Source of the DNA: Algoriphagus kandeliae
GTDB lineage: Bacteria; Bacteroidota; Bacteroidia; Cytophagales; Cyclobacteriaceae
Reading direction: 5' to 3'
DNA length: 64,000 nt
Assembly (NCBI RefSeq): GCF_004571135.1
Contig: NZ_SPSB01000001.1
Span: 248,001-312,000 of the forward strand
This document shows, piece by piece, positions 1 to 7,591 of this stretch. Position numbers and translations under genes: made by a program. Numbering within the stretch: position 1 is the first letter of the stretch; the number at the start of each line of letters is the position of its first letter. The notes beneath the pieces were generated by a model. The model saw only the letters and a list, made by a program, of their open reading frames with translations, ran no database searches and was not told the origin of the DNA.

Positions 1-1986
1 CCGGAAGGGAGTGTTTTGGATTTTAATCCTGCTCAAGCTGCTGGAGATGAAAATGTGTTTAACAAGACTTATACATTTGGTCAGGAGGTAGAGACCGCTC
101 GTTCCAAGTTTACGGTGCATTTGGTTAATTCGGGAAGGGTTGGTGACATCGTTATTTTTAAATTCATCAGCCCCTCAGCTTTGGAGGATCGCTTGGCTCG
201 ATCAGTAAATGTCTCTTTAGAAAACCAATACAGCTCCGTTTTAACTCTTACTACTACCACTAAAGTAGTGGAAAAAGGAAGGGATTATATCAATGCCTTG
301 ATGGAATCCTACATCGACTATGACCTGAATGAGAAAAATAAAATTCAGGAAAACACTATCGCCTTTATCGAAGAGCAGTTAGGCTATTTGGAGGATTCGT
401 TGAAGCAAAAAGAAAGAGAACTTCAGGAGTTTAAGGTTGAAAATAAGTTATTGGATGTCTCAGCAGAGTTTTCCAATATCCTGAGCAAAATGAATTCCCT
501 AGATGAGCAAAATGCTGAATTGGATTATCAGCTGGCTTATTTTGAGGAAATCAAACGTTACATGGAGCAGAAGAGTAAGGATTTTTCTGATGTGATTGCT
601 CCATCTGTAATCGGTGTTCCAGACCCCTTATTGAATGGTTTGATACAAACCTTAGTGACTCTTTCACAAGACCGAAGAAAGTTACTGGCTACGGTCAATG
701 AAAACCATCCTGAGGTAATCAAGATCGATGTGCAAATGGAAAAAGTCCAGGATGCACTTTTCGAGAATGTGGTTAACCTAATTGAAAATACGAAGAAGCA
801 ACAGCGAAGCATTCAGCGAGAAATTGCCAGCTATGATGCGGAGTTTGCAACGCTTCCTGAATCTGAATCTCAGTACACAGGGATCTTTAGAGAGTTTAAA
901 TTGCGAGAATCTCTTTATACCTATTTGCTCGAAAAACGAGCAGAAGCCGGAATTGCAAGGGCTTCAAACGTATCTGATAATGCCATTTTGGATACCGCAA
1001 AGCAAGGGACATTGGTCTTTCCTAAGAAGCAGCAAAACTATGCTTTAGCTATTGTGATGGGCTTTTTAATTCCCTTTGGCTTTATAGTGATGCGGGATAT
1101 TTTTGACGATAGTATCAAAGATCAGCGGGATTTGAAGAAGCACTTCATGATTCCTCAGTTGGGTATTATTGGATTTTCAACCAAAGGTACCAATAAGGTG
1201 GTATTGGAGCATCCAAAGTCGGCAGTTGCCGAATCCTTCCGTTCCTTGAGATCTGCGATTACTTATTTGGCAAGTGGAAAAAACACCAAGAAGATTTTGG
1301 TTACCTCCTCTGTTTCCGGTGAGGGTAAGACCTTCACTTCCTTGAATTTAGCTTCTGCTATGGCCTTGGGATCTAAGAAAACCGTGGTAGTAGGGGGTGA
1401 CTTACGTAGACCCAAATTGGCTCAATACTTTAATCATTCTGATAAAGTTGGGCTTTCTTCCTATTTGATTGGGAAAGTGGAAGCCAAGGATATTGTGATT
1501 CCGACTGAGCATGAAAATCTGTACTTTGTTCCTTCAGGAGTTATTCCCCCTAATCCTGCCGAATTGTTACAAACCCAGAGGCTAAAAGATTTCCTAGCCT
1601 ACTTGGAATCCGAGTTTGATGTGGTGATTTTCGATACACCTCCCATGGGATTGGTATCAGAGACCATTGATTTGATGCGTTTGTTCGATATCAATTTGTA
1701 TGTTGTTCGGCAGAATTATACCGTCAAAGATCATTTAGTAATGATTAATGACTTGTTCAATAACAAGCAGGTTTCCAATGTGTATGGGGTTTTCAATGGT
1801 ATTATCAATTCCGGATACCATTATGAAGGTTACAACTACGGATACGGAAATACCTACTTGTACTCTCAAAACAACAAGTACATGTATAATTATTACGGGG
1901 ATGATTTGGAGACTAAAAAGAAGAAAATCAAATCCAAAAAGCCTTCTTTTGTAAGCAAAGTTAAAAAGCTTTTTCGTACTCGCTAG
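1..1986 (+). CDS. Wzc-type exopolysaccharide tyrosine autokinase (5' end outside window)
   Basis: The reading frame is open from base 1, so the start lies upstream; the TTG at 16 is only an internal codon. The visible part holds the end of a Wzz/GNVR periplasmic region with long coiled-coil stretches (codons about 100-290), a membrane segment near codons 346-366, and a cytoplasmic BY-kinase domain. Walker A is SGEGKT with its Lys at about codon 443; Walker B is VVIFDTPP at about codon 541. A tyrosine-rich stretch (codons about 605-632, many Y residues separated by G and N) followed by a Lys-rich tail fits the autophosphorylation cluster of this family. In Walker A' the usual DADLRRP is GGDLRRP, with one acidic residue lost. 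Wzc proteins act with a Wza-type outer-membrane pore to control polymer length and export of capsule or exopolysaccharide at the inner membrane. Confidence 0.93.
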   Translation, partial: PEGSVLDFNPAQAAGDENVFNKTYTFGQEVETARSKFTVHLVNSGRVGDIVIFKFISPSALEDRLARSVNVSLENQYSSVLTLTTTTKVVEKGRDYINALMESYIDYDLNEKNKIQENTIAFIEEQLGYLEDSLKQKERELQEFKVENKLLDVSAEFSNILSKMNSLDEQNAELDYQLAYFEEIKRYMEQKSKDFSDVIAPSVIGVPDPLLNGLIQTLVTLSQDRRKLLATVNENHPEVIKIDVQMEKVQDALFENVVNLIENTKKQQRSIQREIASYDAEFATLPESESQYTGIFREFKLRESLYTYLLEKRAEAGIARASNVSDNAILDTAKQGTLVFPKKQQNYALAIVMGFLIPFGFIVMRDIFDDSIKDQRDLKKHFMIPQLGIIGFSTKGTNKVVLEHPKSAVAESFRSLRSAITYLASGKNTKKILVTSSVSGEGKTFTSLNLASAMALGSKKTVVVGGDLRRPKLAQYFNHSDKVGLSSYLIGKVEAKDIVIPTEHENLYFVPSGVIPPNPAELLQTQRLKDFLAYLESEFDVVIFDTPPMGLVSETIDLMRLFDINLYVVRQNYTVKDHLVMINDLFNNKQVSNVYGVFNGIINSGYHYEGYNYGYGNTYLYSQNNKYMYNYYGDDLETKKKKIKSKKPSFVSKVKKLFRTR

Positions 1987-2006
1987 ATTATAAAACCTAT
2001 ATTTTA

Positions 2007-2036
2007 GCTTCCAAGAATTTGGGAGCTTTTTTCTTT
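2007..2036 (+). terminator. Terminator after the Wzc-like gene
   Basis: An imperfect hairpin (AGCTTCC ... GGGAGCT, one wobble pair) is followed by a T-rich run, 20-25 bases after the kinase stop codon. Confidence 0.6.
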
Positions 2037-2120
2037 ATTTTTCGAATATCTTGGTTCTTCATGCCTGCTCTAGCTACTTTAGCATTACAATCAAACCTAT
2101 AGAGTTAATCCCTGTTTTTA

Positions 2121-2915
2121 ATGGAAAAAAGTGTATTCCATATTTCCCAGATGGATTGTCCTTCCGAGGAGAATTTGATCCAAATGAAACTGGATGGAAT
2201 AGAGGGCATCAAGAATTTGGATTTTGATATTCCGAAAAGAACACTGACTGTTTTTCATGAAGGGAAATTGGATTCCATTGAAAAAGCAATTTTGGATTTG
2301 AAACTAGGTGGAGAGTTGGTTTCTACCGAGGAGATTGCTCATCAGGATTTTCAAAAGAATGCCCGGCAGCGCAAACTACTTTGGACGGTTTTAGTCATCA
2401 ATTTTGGTTTTTTCCTAATAGAAATCATCACGGGGTTCATTTCGAAATCCATGGGTTTGACAGCAGATAGCTTGGATATGCTAGCAGACTCTTTTGTGTA
2501 TGGGATCAGTTTGTATGCTGTAGGAGGAACCTTAATTCGGAAGAAAAAGATTGCCAAAATTGCTGGCTATTTCCAGATCTTTTTGGCTGTATTTGGATTC
2601 TTGGAGGTATTGAGGAGATTTTTCTTGGTAGATCAACTTCCGAATTTCACCACCATGATTATCATCTCCTTTTTCTCTTTTTTAGCGAATGGATATTGCC
2701 TTTACCTTTTGCAGAAATCTAAGAGCAAAGATGAGGTTCATATGAAAGCCAGTATGATTTTCACCTCAAATGATGTGATTATCAATCTGGGAGTCATTGC
2801 TGCTGGTTTGCTGGTGCATTGGCTGGATTCCAATAAACCGGATTTGGTAATCGGTACGATTGTTTTTGTCTTGGTCGTGCAGGGAGCAAGAAGAATTTTG
2901 AAGTTGGGGGAGTAG
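2121..2915 (+). CDS. Cation diffusion facilitator with N-terminal HMA-like domain
   Basis: A 264-residue protein with two parts. Residues 1-70 resemble a heavy-metal-associated ferredoxin-like fold, but the usual CxxC metal site is replaced by MDCPSEE, which leaves one Cys. From about residue 88 there are four to six hydrophobic segments with the CDF motif ADSLDMLADSF, whose Asp residues form the transport metal site in CzcD/ZitB-like exporters. The C-terminal cytoplasmic domain common in CDF proteins is missing; the chain ends after the last membrane helix. It probably exports a divalent metal ion (Zn, Co or Fe) from the cytoplasm; the metal cannot be read from the sequence. It stands alone, 135 bases after the polysaccharide kinase. 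Confidence 0.8.
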   Translation: MEKSVFHISQMDCPSEENLIQMKLDGIEGIKNLDFDIPKRTLTVFHEGKLDSIEKAILDLKLGGELVSTEEIAHQDFQKNARQRKLLWTVLVINFGFFLIEIITGFISKSMGLTADSLDMLADSFVYGISLYAVGGTLIRKKKIAKIAGYFQIFLAVFGFLEVLRRFFLVDQLPNFTTMIIISFFSFLANGYCLYLLQKSKSKDEVHMKASMIFTSNDVIINLGVIAAGLLVHWLDSNKPDLVIGTIVFVLVVQGARRILKLGE

Positions 2916-2930
2916 GCTTTGTATTTTTTG

Positions 2931-3031
2931 TCAACAGTCGACTGTCCACAGACCACAGTCTATTTACCATCGACTATCGACTATGGACCATGGTCTTCTA
3001 ACCATGGACCGTCAACCGTGGACCGTTGACC
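2931..3031. repeat. Low-complexity inverted cluster of GACTATGG/GGACCGT words
   Basis: About 100 bases between two convergent genes are built almost only from short related words (GTCGACT, GACTATGGACC, CATGGACCGT, GTTGACC) in both orientations. The ends are complementary (GTCAAC at 2930 and GTTGAC at 3025), so the strand can fold into an imperfect long hairpin. It may serve as a bidirectional transcription stop; that is inference. Confidence 0.6.
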
Positions 3032-3039
3032 AAATAAAA

Positions 3040-3510
3040 CTATTCAATCGTCTCTGCAATCTTATCCATGGTTCTTTCCGCCCATTCCATCAAGGCTTTT
3101 CGTTCGGAATCTTCTAATTTTGCATCCCAATGTACCCAAGTGTAAATAGGAAGTGGCATTTCTTCTTCCTCAACTTCCCCGTAGATATCATCCAAAATAG
3201 CCAATTGGTCTAGGGGGTCGTAATTTTCCCATTCAGAGAAATTAAGTTCCTCCCGCCCTTCGCGAATATCCTTTGCCACCAACCAAGAAAAAGGAGCAAC
3301 ATGGGAATACCATGGGTAGTTGGTTTGATTGCTATGGCAATCATAACAGGCTTTCTTGATGACGATGGAAATTTCCTCTTCCATCCAGGGACTTTCATGA
3401 ATATCCGCTGGATTTTCAGATTTTACGGATGGTAATTCGTTGGGAACGAGCTGAATAGCGATTAAAACTATCAAAAGCCCAATCCCAACATATTTCCAAA
3501 GTTTTGACAT
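3040..3510 (-). CDS. Haem-binding domain protein (c-type, single CxxCH)
   Basis: 156 residues. A single N-terminal hydrophobic helix (about residues 7-22) acts as signal or anchor, and a CYDCH haem-attachment motif lies at residues 55-59, followed by SNQTNYPWYSHVAPFSW. This pattern is characteristic of the haem_bd family (Pfam haem-binding domain) common in Bacteroidota. The protein should sit on the periplasmic face with one covalent haem. Its role is unknown; it is thought to be an electron-transfer or haem-sensing module. It is 5 bases downstream of a second CxxCH protein on the same strand, so the two are probably co-transcribed and may work together. Confidence 0.8.
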   Translation of the reverse strand: MSKLWKYVGIGLLIVLIAIQLVPNELPSVKSENPADIHESPWMEEEISIVIKKACYDCHSNQTNYPWYSHVAPFSWLVAKDIREGREELNFSEWENYDPLDQLAILDDIYGEVEEEEMPLPIYTWVHWDAKLEDSERKALMEWAERTMDKIAETIE

Positions 3511-3515
3511 GGATT

Positions 3516-3902
3516 TTATTTTTTCTTACCGGAACTCCAAGCTAATAGGGTTGCTTTTTCTTCATCAGTTAATTTTCCTTCAGGCTTACGCTCCAAGAAT
3601 TTTTCCGGCGGCATTTCATCCCCTTCTAAAACTTCAGTGATCTTTTTCATGGTTGCCAGGGCTTTACTTTTCTTGGCTGCATTCAGTTCATCCCAGTCCA
3701 ATTTTTCCTTTCCTTTTTCATTTTTGGATTCGGCATTGTGGCAACCATAGCATTTTTGCTGGACTACAGCCATCACATTTTCAGGGATTTGTGCTGCTTC
3801 ATCACTGATTTCAGGTTGAAGAGGGGAGTCGTTTTTTGGCATAGCTTGCAAAAAAAGAATAAGAGCGAAGCCAAAGGCAGAAAAGAGTGCTAGTTTTTTC
3901 AT
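3516..3902 (-). CDS. Small exported haem-binding protein (CYGCH)
   Basis: 128 residues with a signal peptide (positively charged MKK start, hydrophobic residues 4-20) and a CYGCH motif at residues 51-55. The rest is Lys/Glu-rich with a Met-containing segment (DEMPPEKF) that may supply the distal haem ligand, as in the small haem proteins paired with cytochrome-like domains of planctomycete and Bacteroidota multihaem systems. It is first in a two-gene unit with the haem_bd protein that follows. The assignment as a monohaem periplasmic cytochrome is firm from the motif; its partner oxidase or reductase is unknown. Confidence 0.77.
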   Translation of the reverse strand: MKKLALFSAFGFALILFLQAMPKNDSPLQPEISDEAAQIPENVMAVVQQKCYGCHNAESKNEKGKEKLDWDELNAAKKSKALATMKKITEVLEGDEMPPEKFLERKPEGKLTDEEKATLLAWSSGKKK

Positions 3903-4217
3903 GGTAAATTGAGGTTTCTTTAAGATTAGTTTGATTGATTATACGTTTACGAAATAAAAAATGGTAATTTCATTTTTAAATTTCTATAAAATTCTGAAAA
4001 TACAGGATAGACGCAAAATATTCAGGATAAAAATTCAGCTCCTGGCCTAATTTATTGTTTCTAAGGCACACGAACCTTTCAAATCAAATTGAAAATTTCA
4101 GCTAAGAAAAAGTCGATTACATTTTTAATAATAAGCTGATAATTATCATCTTTTTACTTGAGTTTCTTCTATCGAATTTCTGTAGAAGATGAGGAAATTA
4201 GAATAAGAGAAATTCGT
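3903..4217. other. Divergent intergenic region between haem genes and mla operon
   Basis: About 315 AT-rich bases that must hold the promoters for the minus-strand haem pair and the plus-strand mla genes. I see no clear hairpin, repeat or small reading frame with a good start. Part of it (4158-4217) is open in the mlaE frame from a TTG codon. Confidence 0.4.
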
Positions 4218-4991
4218 ATGGCGCTACTGGATAAAATAAACAATCCTTTCTTTCAGGAAGTCGGGAAAATTGCCCGGTTTACGGCTCGGTTTTTTAAGGA
4301 GGTTAGTAAGCCCAAGCAGGAATGGGAAGAGTTTATCAATCAATGCTATTGGATCGGCTACAAGAGTTTGACCCTGGTGGGGATTACGGCCTTTATAATG
4401 GGCCTCGTCCTGACCATTCAGTCCCGACCGACTTTGGTTGAATTTGGGGCCGAAGCCTTGTTGCCATCCATGGTATCGGTTTCCTTGGTTCGGGAAATCG
4501 CTCCTGTGATAACGGCTTTGATTTGTGCGGGAAAAATTGGTTCTGGAATCGGGGCTGAACTTGGGTCCATGCGTGTAACTGAGCAAATTGACGCAATGGA
4601 AGTTTCCGGTACCAATCCTTACAAATACCTGGTGGTGACGCGGGTTTTGGCTTCTACCGTGATGGTTCCTATTCTTTCGAGCATAGCTATTGCCATTTCT
4701 TTGTATGGGGGCTATTTGGGCACCAATTTGAAAGGAGATGTGAGTTGGTCCTTGTATTGGTACCAAGCCTTTAATGCCCTGATCTATGGAGACTTTATCC
4801 CATCCATGATCAAGACCATTTTCTTTGGCTTTGCGATCGGAATTGTGGGTTGCTACAAAGGATATAATTCCCAAAAAGGAACAGAAGGAGTGGGAAGATC
4901 AGCCACTACTGCAGTAATTGTAGCCTCGCTTTTGGTCTTCATTTTGGATTTGATAGCGGTGCAGATTGCGGATGTACTAGGTTTGACTTAA
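4218..4991 (+). CDS. mlaE: MlaE-family phospholipid ABC transporter permease
   Basis: The permease of the Mla lipid-transport ABC system in the inner membrane. I chose the ATG at 4218 (257 residues, MALLDKINNPFF...), close to the usual 245-265 for the family; the frame is open upstream to a TTG at 4158, which would add 20 residues of poor conservation. Family marks seen: an N-terminal amphipathic segment, GLVLTIQSRPTLVEFGAE, the glycine-rich GKIGSGIGAELGSMRVTEQIDAME stretch, and five hydrophobic helices. It starts an mlaE-mlaF-mlaD operon with 3-base and overlapping junctions. No mlaB (STAS) or mlaC gene follows, as is common for the short MCE operons of Bacteroidota. Confidence 0.9.
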   Translation: MALLDKINNPFFQEVGKIARFTARFFKEVSKPKQEWEEFINQCYWIGYKSLTLVGITAFIMGLVLTIQSRPTLVEFGAEALLPSMVSVSLVREIAPVITALICAGKIGSGIGAELGSMRVTEQIDAMEVSGTNPYKYLVVTRVLASTVMVPILSSIAIAISLYGGYLGTNLKGDVSWSLYWYQAFNALIYGDFIPSMIKTIFFGFAIGIVGCYKGYNSQKGTEGVGRSATTAVIVASLLVFILDLIAVQIADVLGLT

Positions 4992-4994
4992 GCC

Positions 4995-5741
4995 ATGGAA
5001 ACGTCCAAACCCATCATACAGGTAGATGAATTGAACAAGTCCTTTGGCGAAAACCATGTGTTGCGGGATTTTTCTCTTTCCTTATTTGAGGGGGAGAATT
5101 TGGTGATTCTGGGTAAGTCAGGATCTGGAAAGTCGGTTTTAATAAAGTGTATAATTCGTTTGATCGAACCTGATTCTGGGAAAATATTCATTTTGGATCA
5201 AGATATCAGTTTGTTGGATCAGGACGAAATGGATTTGTTGCGGGCAGATGTGGGGTTTTTGTTTCAAAGTAATGCCCTGTATGATTCGATGACAGTCCGT
5301 CAAAATCTAGAGTTTCCACTGCGTAGGCATTGGACCAAAGAAGAGCGGGAAGAAAAAGCAGAATCTGCGGTTAAAGAAGCTTTGGAAGATGTGGGGCTTT
5401 CCCATACCATTGATATGATGCCGGTGGAATTATCAGGAGGAATGCGAAAACGGATTGCCTTAGCGAGGACGTTGATTCTTAAGCCAAAGGTGATTTTGTA
5501 TGATGAGCCTACTACGGGATTGGATCCGATTACTGGTCGGGAAATCAGCGAATTGATGAATAACATTCAAAAAAAATACAATACGGCTGCTATCATTATT
5601 TCGCATGATATGAACTGTATAAGAATGACGGGAAACCGAGTCATCATGTTGATTGATGGAAAGAATTATGCGGAGGGAAGTTTTGAGGATTTATTAAAAA
5701 ACACGGATCCCAAAGTCCGGGATTTCTTTGAAGGGTTATGA
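4995..5741 (+). CDS. mlaF: Mla ABC transporter ATP-binding protein
   Basis: 248 residues with a complete ABC ATPase core: Walker A GKSGSGKS (residues 40-47), Q-loop Gln91, signature LSGGM (146-150), Walker B with DE at 170-171, and switch His204. It powers phospholipid movement between the membranes together with the MlaE permease and MCE protein encoded on either side. The start lies 3 bases after the mlaE stop, and its last bases overlap the mlaD start by 4 (ATGA), so translation is coupled. The LSGGMRKRIALAR variant of the signature is the one typical of MCE-linked ATPases rather than of general importers. Confidence 0.93.
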   Translation: METSKPIIQVDELNKSFGENHVLRDFSLSLFEGENLVILGKSGSGKSVLIKCIIRLIEPDSGKIFILDQDISLLDQDEMDLLRADVGFLFQSNALYDSMTVRQNLEFPLRRHWTKEEREEKAESAVKEALEDVGLSHTIDMMPVELSGGMRKRIALARTLILKPKVILYDEPTTGLDPITGREISELMNNIQKKYNTAAIIISHDMNCIRMTGNRVIMLIDGKNYAEGSFEDLLKNTDPKVRDFFEGL

Positions 5742-6727
5742 AAAACGAGAAACAAATATCAAATGCCAAACTAGGAGCCTTGGTACTCGCTGGGCTGATG
5801 TTCCTGGTGTTTTCATTATATATGATCGGCAAAAATCAGAATATCTGGGGGACTGCCATGGGTGTATATGTGGAGCTATATGATGTAAATGGTTTATTGA
5901 CAGGGAACAATGTGCGGTATAAAGGAATGACCGTAGGGACAGTAAGTGATATTGAATTTCTGGATGAACAAGTAATCCGAATAAGACTACTGATAAATAA
6001 ATCGATGGCTCCTTATATTCCCAATAATTCCAAGACCACGATTAATACGGACGGATTGATTGGGAATAAGATAATTGAAATCCACCCACAAGATGAATTG
6101 GCACCTCCTATTCAGGAGGGGGATGTGCTTTATCCATTGGATCAGGTTTCCTCCGAAGATATGCTCAAGCAGCTGAACTCTTCCGGCGATTATCTAGAAA
6201 CGACCTTGATGAATTTGGCAGAGATTTCAGAAAAGTTGAATCAAAATGAAAATCTCTGGGAAATGATTTCTGACACAACGCTTGTTCAAGAGCTCAAAGG
6301 TACGATTCGTTCCTTTACACAAGCTGGAAATCAAGCAACCCAAATGGCCCAAGCTGGAAAAGAGTTATTGGAGAATCTTCAAAGTGGAGATGGTTTGGCA
6401 GCTTCACTCATTTCGGATTCTGTGATGACTCAAAACTTTGAGCGCACCCTAAGCCAAATGGAAGAAACTACCTTGGAAGCGAAAGAACTGATGAAAAATT
6501 TGAATCAGATTTTGGAAGAGGTTCAGCGGGGTGAAGGGACCGCAGGCTTGATTCTGGAAGATTCATTGTTCCGAGCTACGCTGATGCAAACATTAATCAA
6601 TTTGGAAAATAGTTCGGAGAATTTCAATATTAATATGGAGGCACTGCGCTCCAATTTCCTGTTTAGAAAGTATTTTAAAAAGTTAGAAAAAGAACAGAAA
6701 AAGGCCGAAAAGGAGAATAAGAACTAG
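5738..6727 (+). CDS. mlaD: MCE/MlaD-family lipid-binding protein
   Basis: 329 residues: one N-terminal membrane helix (residues about 11-30), an MCE domain at about 38-115 (VYVELYDVNGLLTGNNVRYKG and the IxxxLIGNKIIEI region) and a long C-terminal helical region rich in Glu, Gln and Leu (about 135-329) that should form coiled coil. It is anchored in the inner membrane and forms the periplasmic hexameric ring through which lipids pass to or from MlaE/MlaF. The C-terminal extension is much longer than in E. coli MlaD and is closer to needle-forming MCE proteins; with no separate MlaC, it may span the periplasm itself (inference). Third gene of the operon. Confidence 0.88.
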   Translation: MKNEKQISNAKLGALVLAGLMFLVFSLYMIGKNQNIWGTAMGVYVELYDVNGLLTGNNVRYKGMTVGTVSDIEFLDEQVIRIRLLINKSMAPYIPNNSKTTINTDGLIGNKIIEIHPQDELAPPIQEGDVLYPLDQVSSEDMLKQLNSSGDYLETTLMNLAEISEKLNQNENLWEMISDTTLVQELKGTIRSFTQAGNQATQMAQAGKELLENLQSGDGLAASLISDSVMTQNFERTLSQMEETTLEAKELMKNLNQILEEVQRGEGTAGLILEDSLFRATLMQTLINLENSSENFNINMEALRSNFLFRKYFKKLEKEQKKAEKENKN

Positions 6728-6918
6728 TTTTCAAGAGAGATTCCTGAACCTATGTGGTCGATGTGATTCTCAAGGGGTCCAAGTAAAATTTTCAACTATT
6801 TCATAATAGGCCGGGGCTTCTTTTATTTGAATAGTCCTGGATACATAAATTCCTGGATTTATTCAATACTCACTATTTTTCTATGTGTTTCATAAAATCT
6901 CTTTTGTCCAAATAAAAA

Positions 6919-7008
6919 GCCAAGCTGCCTCTTTAGCTCAAATCACTTAGGATTTGAATTGAGAAGAAACTTGGCTATTGAATCTTACTTTCGGTAAGAT
7001 TTTTTTTA
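6919..7008 (+). ncRNA. Candidate structured RNA ending in a terminator
   Basis: Nested complementary segments (AGCCAAG near 6920 with CTTGGCT at 6970; CTCAAATC with GATTTGA inside) lead directly into a strong hairpin AATCTTAC/GTAAGATT (6981-7000) and a run of Ts. It lies about 190 bases after mlaD with no reading frame between. It may be the 3' end of the mla transcript or a separate small RNA. Confidence 0.35.
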
Positions 7009-7010
7009 AA

Positions 7011-7397
7011 TCAGAATGCCAATGCTGCTAAACCCAGCTTGGATTTGAGAGGATTGATCCCTTTCAAGATTTGACCTGTGTATTTTTTCACCAGGTCATT
7101 TCCTAGTAAATCCATCAAGAACTTGGTTCGCTTATCCTTTAATCCCAGGATGCTTGCTTTCTTATCATCATCAGAACCTGAGCCGCCTGTGATTTTCATC
7201 AATTCGTCCACAAAGCTTTTATTGTTTGTTTTGAGTTTCGATTCTTGATCAGAGTTTAATCCCAAGCCCTTGGTATTATCCAGAATGTCTAAAACCTGTG
7301 AAGAAAGATCCATTTTTGGGAGTTTGACTTGTGCTTCAGCCTGAAAAGAAAAGAAAAATAGACCAACGATTGCGAGTAAGAATAATTTAGATTTCAT
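7011..7397 (-). CDS. Hypothetical exported protein
   Basis: 128 residues from the ATG at 7397; an upstream extension to 7466 is open but would place 23 residues of no signal-like character before the clear signal peptide MKSKLFLLAIVGLFFFSFQAEAQ. The mature part is small, Lys/Leu/Asp-rich and mostly helical, with a GGSGSDDDKK linker and a C-terminal LKGINPLKSKLGLAALAF tail. No known family is recognised with confidence. A terminator-like hairpin lies directly beyond its stop. It probably functions in the periplasm or at the outer membrane. Confidence 0.65.
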   Translation of the reverse strand: MKSKLFLLAIVGLFFFSFQAEAQVKLPKMDLSSQVLDILDNTKGLGLNSDQESKLKTNNKSFVDELMKITGGSGSDDDKKASILGLKDKRTKFLMDLLGNDLVKKYTGQILKGINPLKSKLGLAALAF

Positions 7398-7544
7398 AAG
7401 AGTTAGATTAAAATTGAAATGGAAGTTAATAAAATGAGATTGAATTAACAGAAAGCATTTGTTCAAAAAACTTGAATTTGGATGATTTAATGCACTTTAT
7501 TGGCCTTTTTGTTACATCCTTGGATGTATACATTTAAATAAAAA

Positions 7545-7580
7545 AACCTGCCACAGTTTTATTCCTGGCAGGTTTTTTTA
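7545..7580. terminator. Bidirectional terminator after the Tricorn-like protease gene
   Basis: A perfect 9-bp stem (AACCTGCCA with TGGCAGGTT) is flanked by A-runs on one side and T-runs on the other. It sits just past the stop of the minus-strand protease gene. Confidence 0.8.
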
Positions 7581-7591
7581 TAATCTAATTC

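Noticed and set aside
16-18. TTG as the true start of the Wzc-like gene
   Set aside because: The frame is open to base 1, and the N-terminal membrane helix expected for Wzz domains is missing, so the gene is cut by the window edge.
4158-4217. TTG start for mlaE adding 20 residues
   Set aside because: The ATG at 4218 gives the usual family length and start; the extension looks like leader sequence.
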